64,000 nucleotides of DNA from Vulcanisaeta souniana JCM 11219 (lineage in GTDB: Archaea > Thermoproteota > Thermoprotei > Thermoproteales > Thermocladiaceae). The position numbers and the translations under genes were made by a program. Every line of letters starts with the position of its first letter. Position 1 is the first letter of the stretch. Below the pieces are notes generated by a model that was not told the DNA's origin, made no database searches, and saw only the letters and a list, made by a program, of their open reading frames with translations. Of the stretch, positions 9,032-18,335 are shown piece after piece. The stretch is taken from positions 682,001 through 746,000 of the forward strand of contig NZ_AP026830.1 of assembly GCF_026000775.1 (NCBI RefSeq), given 5' to 3'.

Positions 9032-9328
9032 CTACAGTAACCTAAGCTTGAGTACTGATAATTTATATACTCTGTCCTGGGTCTCGCTCTTCACAATCCT
9101 CTGTCCCAGTAATGGGAACAGTCTTTTCAGTGTTAGGAAGCACTCCTCGTCATCAAGCACGAAGGTTATTACGGAACCCACTGGTGCATCACGAAAGTGC
9201 TGTATGGCTAATGTACTACCGTATGGACAACCAATGTTACGCAAATCAACTGTTAATTCACCAACCCTCACAGGATTAACCCATTGGTTTAGGTACTTTA
9301 GGCTTAATGCGCGGTGCAAAAACTGCAT
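9032..9328 (-). CDS. TusA/SirA-like sulfur-carrier protein
   Basis: A 98-residue protein with the TusA fold pattern: VDLRNIGCPYGSTLAIQHF, where the cysteine of the CPxP-like motif (here CPYG) is the sulfur-carrying residue, followed by VGSVITFVLDDEECFLTLKRLF and a final strand pair. TusA-like proteins relay persulfide sulfur for tRNA thiolation, molybdopterin or sulfur oxidation. The second proline of CPxP is replaced by glycine. The N-terminal 20 residues are longer than in most relatives. It precedes the M1 aminopeptidase gene by 25 nt, likely one operon, although no functional link is known to me. A frame on the opposite strand across this region is a shadow. Confidence 0.7.
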   Translation of the reverse strand: MQFLHRALSLKYLNQWVNPVRVGELTVDLRNIGCPYGSTLAIQHFRDAPVGSVITFVLDDEECFLTLKRLFPLLGQRIVKSETQDRVYKLSVLKLRLL

Positions 9329-9386
9329 TAATTATCCAATGGACCTAAACATCCGTGACAATGATGGGATTAACAACGCAAGAGAA

Positions 9387-9394
9387 CTTTTAAG
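9387..9394 (+). promoter_or_regulatory. TATA box for the gene at 9423
   Basis: The sequence cttttaag has its centre 32 nt before the ATG at 9423, giving a short-leader transcript. It decides in favour of that start over the upstream in-frame ATG at 9339. Confidence 0.45.
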
Positions 9395-9422
9395 CCCAAC
9401 ACAATACCTATTACCTGGGTTC

Positions 9423-9998
9423 ATGTCCGGGAGTGGGGATTTCGTAAATAGGGTGATCATGGAGATCGAGAACTCGATCCTCAAGCCCCTTGAGGACATC
9501 GAGAACAGTTCAGAGGGGATACTTGAGGGGCTGGCTGAGAACATGAACATCGAGAAGCCGAGGATAATGACAACCATAAACCCCATTAATGAATGCCTTG
9601 AGTATATTGATAAGGATCAGCAATGCCAATTGATAATGGGCAAGTACTTTGCTGATGAATCAGTAATTCTCATAAACTACAAATTCGACATGAATACGTT
9701 ACTCCACCTCTTCGCTCATCACGTCCACGCCATAGAGATGGGCAGGACAAAGTATGTTAGGGTTAGGAAACTTGAGGAATTAAGGCTTCCCTGGCAATTA
9801 CGCCCAACCGAGATAATGGCAATGCACAGAACGGCACATCTAGTGCGCATCCTTTCACCAAGGGCCTGGAGGATCTATAATGAGGAGATCAAGCCGAGGA
9901 TCAGGGACATTGAGGAGAAGATCAGTAACGTTAGACTAACCGTGAGCTACCTAGAGAAGCAGGTGGAACATACGTTTAACGAGAAAAGGCATATTTGA
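9423..9998 (+). CDS. Hypothetical zincin-like protein with a degenerate active site
   Basis: A 191-residue protein that I cannot place in a named family. The centre reads VILINYKFDMNTLLHLFAHHVHAIEMG and later RPTEIMAMHRT. This layout (strand, helix with HxxxH, then a helix beginning RPTE-xx-A) is that of small zinc-metallopeptidase-like domains, but the catalytic glutamate of HExxH is leucine here (HLFAH), so it may be inactive or bind metal only. The C-terminal 60 residues form a coiled coil (RIRDIEEKISNVRLTVSYLEK). The start at 9423 is favoured by the TATA box; the frame stays open further upstream, but that part is antisense to the TusA-like gene. Confidence 0.6.
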   Translation: MSGSGDFVNRVIMEIENSILKPLEDIENSSEGILEGLAENMNIEKPRIMTTINPINECLEYIDKDQQCQLIMGKYFADESVILINYKFDMNTLLHLFAHHVHAIEMGRTKYVRVRKLEELRLPWQLRPTEIMAMHRTAHLVRILSPRAWRIYNEEIKPRIRDIEEKISNVRLTVSYLEKQVEHTFNEKRHI

Positions 9999-10083
9999 CA
10001 TTAATCAAGGGAACTTCCACAGAGCCAGAAAAACCTATTCAATATACTTTATTAATATTAAGAATGATTAATAGCCAATAAAA

Positions 10084-10092
10084 CTTTAAAAT
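10084..10092 (+). promoter_or_regulatory. TATA box of acs
   Basis: The sequence ctttaaaat is centred 28 nt before the acs ATG at 10116. The upstream flank is AT-rich, and the transcript should be leaderless. Confidence 0.55.
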
Positions 10093-10115
10093 TCAATAGA
10101 AAAATAATTATCTGT

Positions 10116-12128
10116 ATGTCTGTAACCTGGGCTCTACCCTTCAAGGAGAAAATAATTCCCGAACTTGGTGGGGATAAAACCGTAGATCCGGAGGAATATA
10201 GAAGGATTCACCAGGATAGCCTTAAGGACATTGAAACCTTCTGGTCAAGCATCGCCAAAGAACTTGAGTGGTTTAAACCCTGGGACAGAGCATTAGTTGC
10301 TGACCCGCAACCACCCTTTTACAAATGGTTCGTTGGCGGTAGGTTAAACGCCTCGTACCTAACCCTAGATAGGCATGTCAAGGGTGGTAGAAAGAATAAG
10401 GTAGCCATAATTTGGGAGAGCGAACCGGCAGATCAGTATGGTAATCCACTTGAGATCCGCAAGCTCACTTACCACGACCTGTGGCGCGAGGTCAATAGGT
10501 TCGCCTACGTACTGAGGAATAAGTTCGGCCTTAGAAAGGGCGATACCATAGGCATTTACATGCCCATGATACCGGAACTCCCAATAACCATGCTAGCCGC
10601 AGCTAGACTGGGCGTTATATTTACGGTTGTCTTCAGCGGCTTCACCGCGCAGGCATTAGCCGATAGGCTCAATGATGCTGGGACCAAGCTCGTTATAACA
10701 ACCGATGGAGGCTACAGGCGTGGCAGAGTCATTAGGCTTAAAGAAATCGTCGACAAGGCCCTTGAACAATCACCCACAGTTAAGAACGTAATTGTCTACA
10801 GGAGGGTTGGTCTCAATGACGTTAACATGGTTAAGGGCAGGGATTACTGGTGGCATGAGTTAATGAGCGACGTACCAGCCAACACGCATGTCGAGCCAGA
10901 GCCGGTGGAGAGCGAGCACCCGTTGTACATACTATACACGTCGGGCACTACGGGCAAGCCCAAGGGCATTGTTCATGACACCGGTGGCTACATGGTGCTA
11001 CTCCACGCAACCATGAAGTGGGTATTTGATGCCAGGGAGGATGACATTCACTTCTGCACGGCAGACATCGGCTGGGTAACTGGGCACAGCTACATAGTAT
11101 TTGGGCCGCTCCTTGAGGGCATGACGACTATAATGTACGAGGGCGCGCCTGACTACCCGAGCCCAGACCGCTGGTGGGCGATTGTGGAGAGGTACGGAGC
11201 AACAATACTGTACACTAGCCCAACGGGTATAAGGACACTCATGAGGCTTGGCGACGACTGGGTTAAGAAGCACGACCTTAGCACCATAAGGCTCATGCAC
11301 TCGGTTGGTGAGCCAATAAACCCAGAGGCCTGGAGGTGGCTTTGGAAGCTGGTTGGCAGGGAGAAGGTGCCCTTCGGCTCCACCTGGTGGATGACCGAGA
11401 CTGGGGGAATACTGATATCCCACGCGCCAGGCCTTGCACTGGTACCGCTTAAGCCGGGTACCAACGGACCACCATTACCTGGTATTGATGCAGACGTTAT
11501 CGATGATAACGGTAATCCAGTACAACCTGGACAAAGGGGTTACCTAGTGATTAGGAGGCCTTGGCCTGGCATGTTATTAACGATTTGGAGGGACCAAGAT
11601 AGGTACGTCAGGACATACTGGAGTAAGTTCCCTGGAATGTTTTATGCAGGTGATTATGCGGTTAAGGATGAGGATGGTTACTTCTGGATACTTGGTAGGG
11701 CTGATGAGGTAATTAAGGTGGCTGGACATAGACTTGGTACGTATGAGCTCGAGTCAGCACTGATACAGCACTCGGCCGTGGCCGAGGCAGCCGTCGTCGG
11801 TGTTCCAGACCCTGTTAGGGGCGAGATTCCAGTGGCCTACGTCGTCCTAAAACAAGGCTACCAACCCTCTGAGCAATTGAAGGCTGAGTTGAATAACACG
11901 GTTAGGGAATTCGTGGGTCCAATAGCCACGTTATCCAATATCTTCTTTGTAACGAAACTTCCAAAGACCAGGAGCGGTAAGATAATGAGGAGACTCGTTA
12001 GAGCCGTAGTCGCTGGACAACCACTGGGTGATGTAACCACGCTTGAGGATGAAGCTAGTGTTGAGGAGGTTAAGAGGGCCTACGAGGAGTTTAAGGCCGA
12101 GTTAGAAAAGCTTGGTAAGCAAGGGTGA
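10116..12128 (+). CDS. acs: Acetyl-CoA synthetase (AMP-forming)
   Basis: Converts acetate, ATP and CoA to acetyl-CoA through an acetyl-AMP intermediate in the cytoplasm. All adenylate-forming landmarks are present: the P-loop-like [14 protein letters not shown] at about residue 273, TWWMTETGG near 425 with the acetate pocket tryptophan, [19 protein letters not shown] followed by the hinge, and the C-terminal lysine in TRSGKIMRR (about 622), the position regulated by acetylation in bacterial Acs. The 670-residue length is usual. It overlaps the next gene, a GPR1/FUN34/YaaH transporter, by 4 nt (GTGA), so acetate uptake and activation are translated together. Base use changes to GC-rich in the middle third. 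Confidence 0.95.
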   Translation: MSVTWALPFKEKIIPELGGDKTVDPEEYRRIHQDSLKDIETFWSSIAKELEWFKPWDRALVADPQPPFYKWFVGGRLNASYLTLDRHVKGGRKNKVAIIWESEPADQYGNPLEIRKLTYHDLWREVNRFAYVLRNKFGLRKGDTIGIYMPMIPELPITMLAAARLGVIFTVVFSGFTAQALADRLNDAGTKLVITTDGGYRRGRVIRLKEIVDKALEQSPTVKNVIVYRRVGLNDVNMVKGRDYWWHELMSDVPANTHVEPEPVESEHPLYILYTSGTTGKPKGIVHDTGGYMVLLHATMKWVFDAREDDIHFCTADIGWVTGHSYIVFGPLLEGMTTIMYEGAPDYPSPDRWWAIVERYGATILYTSPTGIRTLMRLGDDWVKKHDLSTIRLMHSVGEPINPEAWRWLWKLVGREKVPFGSTWWMTETGGILISHAPGLALVPLKPGTNGPPLPGIDADVIDDNGNPVQPGQRGYLVIRRPWPGMLLTIWRDQDRYVRTYWSKFPGMFYAGDYAVKDEDGYFWILGRADEVIKVAGHRLGTYELESALIQHSAVAEAAVVGVPDPVRGEIPVAYVVLKQGYQPSEQLKAELNNTVREFVGPIATLSNIFFVTKLPKTRSGKIMRRLVRAVVAGQPLGDVTTLEDEASVEEVKRAYEEFKAELEKLGKQG

Positions 12129-12694
12129 GTAAAATGCCTGAGAAAGCAGCTAACCCAGCACCACTTGGGCTCTCGGGCTTCGCATTAACTACGCTAGTCC
12201 TGAGCCTATTTAATGCGCACATAATAACCGCGGGTTCAGACGTTGTGGTCGGCCTAGCGGCGTTTTATGGAGGTTTGGCTCAAATAGTTGCGGGTTTATA
12301 CGAATGGAGGAGTGGAAATACCTTCGGCTACGCTGCGTTCTTCACATACGGCGCATTCTGGGAATGGTACTTCATAACTGCGCTGCTGATTGACATGTAC
12401 ATAATCTCCGTCACTCCAGCAGGCATAAGCGCCGTGTTGGCAGCCTTTGGCGTATTCACACTCATATTTTGGATATACACATTTCGTATAAACTGGGCGC
12501 TTTGGTTCGTATTCCTAACACTTTGGATAACCTTCTTCCTACTTGCTGCGGGCTTAACTGTCGTTGGGGGTTATGTGGGTATAATAACGGCATTACTGGC
12601 CTGGTACACGGCATTCGCCATGGTGTATCAAGAGGTATTTAACAGACCAGCACCACTACTAAGCACCATGCCGGTGAAGGTTAAGGGTGCGTAG
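12125..12694 (+). CDS. Acetate/succinate uptake transporter, GPR1/FUN34/YaaH (SatP) family
   Basis: Six-helix membrane protein with the family signature [14 protein letters not shown] near residue 11 and the conserved helix pair around [17 protein letters not shown]. Members form hexameric channels or symporters for acetate and other monocarboxylates. The GTG start overlaps the acs stop (GTGA); an ATG three codons later at 12134 is possible. Translational coupling to acetyl-CoA synthetase is strong contextual support that acetate is the substrate. The length of 189 residues matches bacterial SatP. Confidence 0.9.
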   Translation: MSKMPEKAANPAPLGLSGFALTTLVLSLFNAHIITAGSDVVVGLAAFYGGLAQIVAGLYEWRSGNTFGYAAFFTYGAFWEWYFITALLIDMYIISVTPAGISAVLAAFGVFTLIFWIYTFRINWALWFVFLTLWITFFLLAAGLTVVGGYVGIITALLAWYTAFAMVYQEVFNRPAPLLSTMPVKVKGA

Positions 12695-12756
12695 GTCCCG
12701 TGACCCCTAAAATCAGTAATACTATTGTTTTACATAGTTATTTTGGATCTTACCTA

Positions 12757-12764
12757 GTTTAAAA
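12757..12764 (+). promoter_or_regulatory. TATA box of thyX
   Basis: The sequence gtttaaaa is centred about 22 nt before the GTG at 12783, consistent with a leaderless transcript. Confidence 0.45.
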
Positions 12765-12782
12765 TCGACACTGCATTTAAGT

Positions 12783-13571
12783 GTGCAGGAGGTAAAGGTA
12801 AATGTGGTTAACATAATTAAACCAAGGGTTGAACTTGTACTCACCTGGGGTAGTGAGGAGCTTGTTGCCGCCATGACTGACGTTGTTTATAGGGCCTACT
12901 CGATCGAGGATGCGTTGAGGAGGGTTAGGGAAAGGCCCGAGCTGGTTGCTAGGAGGATAACGGGCTTCCTTAGGGATGGGCATCACAGCGTCCTTGAGTT
13001 CATGGGTGCGAGCTGGCTTGTTGAGGGTAGTAGGGCGTTCACTCATGAACTCGTTAGGCATAGGGTAGCGAGTTACTGGCAGGAGAGTCAGAGGTACGTG
13101 GACTACACCAAGGGGCAGCTACGCTACGTACTACCGCCAAGCCTAGCCAGCCAGTGGGCCGGCCACCTGGACGGCGTGTCGCAAGCCTACGTGAAGGCTA
13201 GGGAGGGCTTCGCGCCGGAGGACGCTAGGTACCTACTCCCAAATGCCATGGCCAGTAGGGTTTGGGTTCAGATGAATGCGAGGGAGTTCTTCCTGAACTT
13301 CATGCCGCTTAGGACGGGCTTGGGCGCCTTCCACGAGATTAGGCTCATTGCCTGGCTCATGTTTGATTCGCTAGTCGATAGATTCCCAATAATCGCCAGG
13401 TGGGTGTGGGACAACCTGCCTAGGCTACACTCGGACTACTGCAGGGGTGTTGAGAGGTTAAGTAGTGTTTACGGAACCAGCGACTGCAGGGTAGTCAGCA
13501 TAAGGGACGCCTTTAGTAAGTGGGGTGTGGAAATACCACGGGGACTAGCCATACTCATCAATCAACCCTAG
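12783..13571 (+). CDS. thyX: Flavin-dependent thymidylate synthase
   Basis: Makes dTMP from dUMP using methylenetetrahydrofolate and FADH2. The signature RHRxxSxxxxSxR is present as RHRVASYWQESQR at about residues 90-102, along with the FAD/dUMP-binding histidines in DGHHSVLEFMG. The later MNAREFFLNFMPLRTG and YCRGVERLS match the C-terminal half. Translation starts with GTG at 12783, about 22 nt after the TATA box. It ends 14 nt inside the 3' end of the convergent flippase gene. Together with SHMT in this window it uses the one-carbon folate pool. Confidence 0.95.
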   Translation: MQEVKVNVVNIIKPRVELVLTWGSEELVAAMTDVVYRAYSIEDALRRVRERPELVARRITGFLRDGHHSVLEFMGASWLVEGSRAFTHELVRHRVASYWQESQRYVDYTKGQLRYVLPPSLASQWAGHLDGVSQAYVKAREGFAPEDARYLLPNAMASRVWVQMNAREFFLNFMPLRTGLGAFHEIRLIAWLMFDSLVDRFPIIARWVWDNLPRLHSDYCRGVERLSSVYGTSDCRVVSIRDAFSKWGVEIPRGLAILINQP

Positions 13572-15027
13572 TGAACGGCGCAATAAATGGTTTTGCGAAA
13601 CGTGGTACTTGGTTGACCAGGGAATTCGGTAATGGCTTAATTACATACAAGGCTATCAATAGTATGATCATGCTTATCAATTGTGCCAAGGGCCATGATA
13701 TTGGCGGATCACCAATTGGCAACAGAGAAGAGGATAATAATGTTAGTAGCAAAGACGAACCAATTACCAGCACATTACTGCTCCTTACACTCCACCCTTC
13801 ATTATGCCGGTACATCACCAATATTACCATATACATTATGTAGTTACTTGCTATGGCCATGTATATACCCAGCGAATGAAGCATTATGTAAACCAGTACG
13901 CCAGTTCCAAGCCCAGCAATGTTGGCAATAAATGCATACCAACCTCTACCAACGACCCAGTAATAGGACGTATATACCGTGGCTATTACCGCAAGCGGCG
14001 CATAACCAAGCAGTACTGAGGCATAGGGTATTGACCTTACATACTCACCGTTAATAATACCCACCATGGGCAATACGGGCAGTACCAGGACTATTAATTG
14101 TACCATCAATGTAGCCGTTATGAAAGTAGGCACCGCATAATCATGAAATATCCTACCAACATTAACACCAAGGCCCAAACCATGAGACACCCTACTACTG
14201 AGCACAGTGGATACTGCAGGCCCCAATGCAGTCACCACGTTGGCAAGCACAGCAGCTAGGCCATAAATACCCGAGAAATCAGGGCCCAGGTAGAGGTAGA
14301 CCAGGTACGTCAATAGGCTGAAACCCAACGTGCCCATGTAACCGAGAATCCACGACTGAAAACCAAACTCAAGAAGACCCCTAATCCTAGAAACAATGAT
14401 GCCGATTCCTAACGATGGGTTAGCAATACCCTTGGCACTACCTAGGTAGTATATAAATTGTGCAATGGAGCCCAGGAGCACGGATATCGCCAGTGCATAA
14501 ACATTACGCACAACCACTATTAATACGACCTGGGTTAATCTCATAACCAGCATATTGAGCGTTGAACCCATACCTTGTGACGCAACCCTCCCAGTCAACC
14601 ATAAATACAGACCAAGGGCGCCGGCAATCGACTGAATAAATGCTGTACCGGCATATATATACGCAGTACCCAGCAACCACCTCGGTATACCACTACCCAG
14701 GTAAATGGGCACGGCTAGGACTATGGCTAGGCCGTAAATTGCGGCCATAATCAACGACATGAAAACCATGGCCGAAAAATAAGGCTTCGAATCACCACCC
14801 ATAACATGATCAATGGCACCCTCCCTGGCAATTGCATTGGAAATACCAGATATCGGTATCAACGCGCCAATCGAATTAATAATTGCAAAAAGCGCATTGT
14901 AATAACCATACTGCACCAGCGGTATGTACCTAGTCAAAACAACTATGTAGGCAACACCCAACGCATAATTGACGGCAGTAGGCAAGTAATTAAGTACAAC
15001 ACCAACAACACCACTCTCTCTAACCAT
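13558..15027 (-). CDS. Polysaccharide/lipid-linked sugar flippase-like membrane protein (MOP superfamily)
   Basis: About 14 hydrophobic helices over 489 residues, beginning with VLNYLPTAVNYALGVAYIVVLTRYIPLVQYGYYNA. This matches the first two helices of Wzx/RfbX-type flippases, where the polar YG(Y/L)YNA segment follows helix two. These proteins move lipid-linked oligosaccharides across the cytoplasmic membrane. The start is placed at 15027 (MVRESGVVG); an in-frame start at 15048 would add seven residues. The divergent neighbour is an NDP-sugar nucleotidyltransferase and the next a sugar epimerase, so a role in N-glycan or S-layer glycan export is likely. Confidence 0.75.
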   Translation of the reverse strand: MVRESGVVGVVLNYLPTAVNYALGVAYIVVLTRYIPLVQYGYYNALFAIINSIGALIPISGISNAIAREGAIDHVMGGDSKPYFSAMVFMSLIMAAIYGLAIVLAVPIYLGSGIPRWLLGTAYIYAGTAFIQSIAGALGLYLWLTGRVASQGMGSTLNMLVMRLTQVVLIVVVRNVYALAISVLLGSIAQFIYYLGSAKGIANPSLGIGIIVSRIRGLLEFGFQSWILGYMGTLGFSLLTYLVYLYLGPDFSGIYGLAAVLANVVTALGPAVSTVLSSRVSHGLGLGVNVGRIFHDYAVPTFITATLMVQLIVLVLPVLPMVGIINGEYVRSIPYASVLLGYAPLAVIATVYTSYYWVVGRGWYAFIANIAGLGTGVLVYIMLHSLGIYMAIASNYIMYMVILVMYRHNEGWSVRSSNVLVIGSSLLLTLLSSSLLPIGDPPISWPLAQLISMIILLIALYVIKPLPNSLVNQVPRFAKPFIAPFTRVD

Positions 15028-15095
15028 CCCAATGTTGATCAGAAACACGGGATTTTAAGCATTATTCATGATTAACAGCACAACGAGTTTAAATA

Positions 15096-15104
15096 CTTTA
15101 AAAT
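15096..15104 (+). promoter_or_regulatory. TATA box of the sugar nucleotidyltransferase gene
   Basis: The sequence ctttaaaat is centred 25 nt before the ATG at 15125; leaderless. Confidence 0.5.
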
Positions 15105-15124
15105 AGATTCAAAGTTGCACCCTA

Positions 15125-16192
15125 ATGCCCTCACACAGCATTGTACTAGTGGCTGGCGAGGGAACAAGACTTCGACCACTAACATACACCATACCCAAAC
15201 CATTAATACCAATAATGGGCAAACCCCTCGTCACAAGAATAATAGACGAACTCATAAACAATGGCATTAACGACATCTACATAGTAGTAGGACACCTTGG
15301 CTTCCTATTCAAACAAACCCTAAGCGACAGCACAAACCCAGGCATAGTCATTAGGTACGTCGAACAAAGGGAGAGACTCGGCATTGCACATGCAATACAT
15401 AGGGCCATTGAGGACGGCGCAATCGGCGAATTAATAGTGCACTTAGGCGATAACTACTTCGGCGAAGGATTGGACAGATTCATCCGTGAATTCAGGGAGG
15501 GGGATTACGACGCATACGTCGTCCTAACGAAACATAGGGACCCCACCAGGTTCGGTAATGCCGTGATTAAGGATAGCAGGATAGTGAGACTTATTGAGAA
15601 GCCCAGGGAACCGCCACCGAATAGCTTTGTAATGACCGGGATATACATGTTCAGGGATTCCCACGACGTAGAGAAGGCCTTCAACACACTCAAGCCGTCG
15701 GCAAGGGGTGAGTATGAAATAACCGACTTAATTCAGTGGTTCATTGATAATGGCAGGAGGGTGGGCTACTCAATAACCAATAGTTGGTGGAAGGACATGG
15801 GGACTCCTCAGGACATACTCGACCTACTCTACCTAATGCTTGATGAGGTCAAGCCAAGGATTGAGGGTGAGGTTAGGGGTGAGGTTAATGGCAGAGTTAT
15901 TGTGGAGCACGGAGCAATAATTGAGGGTAGAGTCCATGGACCAGCCTACATAGGTAAGGGCTCGATGGTTGGTAAGGACACCGTGATTGAACACTACGTC
16001 GATATTGAATCAAACGTATCAATAAACGGCGGTAGTTTGAGCAGGTCACTGGTGCTCAGTGATGCGTCGCTTGAGTTGGGTAGGGCTAGGCTCGTTGATA
16101 GTATTATTGGTCCTAAATCAAGGGTTAGGCTTAGCGGTGGTAATTATAGTTTAATACTTGGTGAGGGCAACAGTATAATCAGCACTACTTAG
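15125..16192 (+). CDS. NDP-sugar nucleotidyltransferase (glucose-1-phosphate thymidylyl/uridylyltransferase type) with beta-helix tail
   Basis: Activates a sugar-1-phosphate with a nucleoside triphosphate. The N-terminal signature GEGTRLRPLTYTIPKPLIPI is complete, followed by HLGDNYFG (metal-binding Asp) near residue 108 and the base/sugar contact region SFVMTGIYMF. From about residue 245 the protein carries hexapeptide-type repeats (GRVIVEHGAIIEGRVHGPAYIGKGS) that form a left-handed beta helix, as in the long archaeal enzymes that also acetylate or oligomerise. The usual A(A/G)G start of the motif is AGEG here, with Ala. It converges with the epimerase gene, sharing 4 nt at the 3' ends. Exact nucleotide and sugar are not readable. 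Confidence 0.85.
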   Translation: MPSHSIVLVAGEGTRLRPLTYTIPKPLIPIMGKPLVTRIIDELINNGINDIYIVVGHLGFLFKQTLSDSTNPGIVIRYVEQRERLGIAHAIHRAIEDGAIGELIVHLGDNYFGEGLDRFIREFREGDYDAYVVLTKHRDPTRFGNAVIKDSRIVRLIEKPREPPPNSFVMTGIYMFRDSHDVEKAFNTLKPSARGEYEITDLIQWFIDNGRRVGYSITNSWWKDMGTPQDILDLLYLMLDEVKPRIEGEVRGEVNGRVIVEHGAIIEGRVHGPAYIGKGSMVGKDTVIEHYVDIESNVSINGGSLSRSLVLSDASLELGRARLVDSIIGPKSRVRLSGGNYSLILGEGNSIISTT

Positions 16193-17184
16193 TAACTATC
16201 CAGCAACTTTGGGTTCTGCTCAAGGAGCTTCTTATACCACCTAACAGTGAACCACCTATCCTCAGGCCTTAAGTGGCCGGTGAGTAATTCGTGGTATACC
16301 TGCTTAACACCATCATCCACGTTATAAAGCACGGAGAAGTTCAGCACCTCCCTAATACGCTTAAAGCTAACCCTATAACTCCTGGCATCAACCATACCCC
16401 TAAACCTAACCTCACCACCAACGATGCCCTGCACAATCCTAGCCATGTCAATAACCCTAAAGTTCTGCTCATCAGAGCCAACATTAAATACCATGCCATT
16501 AACCCTATCACTCGGTGTCTCAAGCACGGTATTAATGGCCCTAACGACATCCATAACATGGACGAGAGGCCTCTCTTGCATGCCATCACCCTCAACGTAG
16601 ATGACCCCCTCCGTGAATGCCGACAACGTCATGGCATTTATCACCAGGTCAAACCTCATCCTAATCGATGGCCCGTAGACGGTGGCGAACCTCAATGCAG
16701 TCACAGTAAACCTATTACTTGCCAGGGAAAGCGCATCCTTCTCAGCCAATAGGTTAGCCTTGGCGTAGGTCGTTAATGGGTTTGGCTCGGTATTCTCATC
16801 AGCAATACCACTCTGCCTACCATAAACACTACAGCTTGAGGCGAGTATATACCTAGAGACCCCAACCTCACTGGCAAGCTTAGCCAACCTAGCCCTAGCC
16901 CTATAATTAATGTCGAGCGTCCACTGAGGATTCAACTCGCCAGCAGGGTCATTAGACAATGCCGCAAGATCCACAACAGCGTCAATGCCATTAAGTACGT
17001 CCTTACTTATTGACCTGGTATCGGCTTTAACGAGTTCGAAGTTCCTCTCACCAATTACGTGCTTAAGCACATCATCACCAAAAAACAACCTATCAACGCA
17101 CCTAACGCCATAACCCTTCCTAAGTAGGTACGGCGTTAATAACGTGCCTATATAACCACCACACCCAGTGACTAAGACCTTCAT
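16189..17184 (-). CDS. NAD-dependent epimerase/dehydratase (extended SDR)
   Basis: Nucleotide-sugar modifying enzyme of the extended short-chain dehydrogenase family. The dinucleotide motif VTGCGGYIG is at residues 5-13, an ASSCSVYG strand at about 115 carries the catalytic Ser, and the YxxxK pair is in TTYAKANLLAEK (about 139-143). A sugar-binding C-terminal part follows (VEGDGMQERPLVHVMDVVRA). UDP-glucose 4-epimerase, dTDP-glucose dehydratase and GDP-sugar reductase relatives share this pattern, and I cannot choose between them. Its neighbours, a sugar nucleotidyltransferase and a flippase, imply a surface-glycan precursor pathway. Confidence 0.85.
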   Translation of the reverse strand: MKVLVTGCGGYIGTLLTPYLLRKGYGVRCVDRLFFGDDVLKHVIGERNFELVKADTRSISKDVLNGIDAVVDLAALSNDPAGELNPQWTLDINYRARARLAKLASEVGVSRYILASSCSVYGRQSGIADENTEPNPLTTYAKANLLAEKDALSLASNRFTVTALRFATVYGPSIRMRFDLVINAMTLSAFTEGVIYVEGDGMQERPLVHVMDVVRAINTVLETPSDRVNGMVFNVGSDEQNFRVIDMARIVQGIVGGEVRFRGMVDARSYRVSFKRIREVLNFSVLYNVDDGVKQVYHELLTGHLRPEDRWFTVRWYKKLLEQNPKLLDSY

Positions 17185-17320
17185 GCTAATGTTGGCGTCT
17201 ACATTCTACTTTTAAGGATTTTCCAAGACAGGATTAGCAATCCACATTATGTATACACGCTTGGTAGCGTGATAAGGTATTTAATAATTTAGTATATCAC
17301 TACCTAATGAGGTGTAGGCT

Positions 17321-18130
17321 TTGGTTGATGTTATTACGATAATCGCGGTGATAGTGAGCGTAGCATCATCAACGGCATCCTTAGCCTACTGGCTCGGCAG
17401 GAGGTTTACGGAGATAGAGTCCAGGTTTGGTCATGTTGATTCAAGGCTTGGTCAAATCGAGGATAGATTTAATAAAATCGAGAATAGGATTAATGTAATC
17501 GAAGGTAAAATTAATGGAGTTGAGGAGAGGGTTAATAGAATTGAGGAAAGGATTGGTAAGGTCGAGGAGAGAATTATTAACATTGAGAATAGAATTGAAA
17601 AGATCGAGAACGGACTTAGTGGGATTGAGGATAGAGTTAGTAAAATTGAGGACAGAATTAATAGAATTGAAGATAGAATTAATAAGATTGAGGATAGGAT
17701 CAGTAACATTGAGAATAGAATTAGTGGGGTGGAAAATAGGATTAATAGTCTTGAGATTAGGATTGAAAGGCTTGAAAACGCGTTCAAGCAGTTCTCCGAG
17801 GTCCTCATAACGGCATTGGAATCCAAGGGCATATTCACATCGACGGAGGCCCTGACCCTCAGAAGCATGGTGAAGACACTGCTACCGGTGCCAAGGACCA
17901 AGTACTACACGTGGGAGGTCTATGAGAGGCTCAGGCAGTTGCTTGATAAGGACCCAAATGAATACACTATGGCCGATATTGAGCAATTGAATGATATCGC
18001 GGATTTAATAGAGAAGGAGGGCTTTGAAACAAAGAGGAGGGACCTAATAGAGTACGCCTGGAAACTCAGGTACTACGCAATGGTCGCCAAGGTGGTCTTC
18101 GTATACCCAAAGCTAAGACAACAAAAATAA
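17321..18130 (+). CDS. Membrane-anchored coiled-coil protein with heptad tandem repeats
   Basis: A 269-residue protein with one N-terminal hydrophobic helix (ITIIAVIVSVASSTASLAYWLG), then about 17 near-identical heptads of the form I-E-(D/E/N)-R-I-x-x spanning residues 30-150, a long parallel coiled coil. A globular C-terminal part follows (from about 165; YYTWEVYERLRQLL) that I do not recognise. The first codon is TTG preceded by a gaggtg ribosome site about 9 nt upstream, unlike the leaderless genes nearby. At the DNA level the heptads give imperfect 21-bp repeats, so copy number may vary between strains. Similar crenarchaeal proteins are often annotated as DUF3782-like or prefoldin-like coiled coils; function unknown. 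Confidence 0.75.
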   Translation: MVDVITIIAVIVSVASSTASLAYWLGRRFTEIESRFGHVDSRLGQIEDRFNKIENRINVIEGKINGVEERVNRIEERIGKVEERIINIENRIEKIENGLSGIEDRVSKIEDRINRIEDRINKIEDRISNIENRISGVENRINSLEIRIERLENAFKQFSEVLITALESKGIFTSTEALTLRSMVKTLLPVPRTKYYTWEVYERLRQLLDKDPNEYTMADIEQLNDIADLIEKEGFETKRRDLIEYAWKLRYYAMVAKVVFVYPKLRQQK

Positions 18131-18304
18131 TGATGCACCAACCCCGGTGCTAAACCTCACCATTAACCTTCAAGTTCTCATCATTAGTTTTTAACCACAA
18201 GGTCACTAAAACGCCCTATACGGCAGTTTTCGACACATACTGACAAGAGACTCAAGTGCTAATTTAAACGTGGACATGAGCACACCAAACATCAGCACAA
18301 GTAA

Positions 18305-18313
18305 GTATTTAAG
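18305..18313 (+). promoter_or_regulatory. Conserved PaREP1 promoter, copy 1
   Basis: The TATA element gtatttaag is centred 27 nt before the ATG at 18336. The same block (g-t-a/g-t-t-t-a-a-g-g-g) precedes two other PaREP1 copies in this window, at 20170 (+) and 33639 (-). Confidence 0.6.
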
Positions 18314-18335
18314 GGGATTAAACTAATCCTGAACT

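Noticed and set aside
9027-9338. Upstream part of the plus-strand frame ending at 9998
   Set aside because: It is antisense to the TusA-like gene and reads as low-complexity; the true start is 9339 or, better, 9423.
11153-11464. Antisense frames within acs
   Set aside because: Shadow frames in a GC-richer part of a clearly coding gene.
17452-17901. 149-codon antisense frame
   Set aside because: Mirror image of the heptad repeat coding strand; Leu/Ser/Ile low-complexity.
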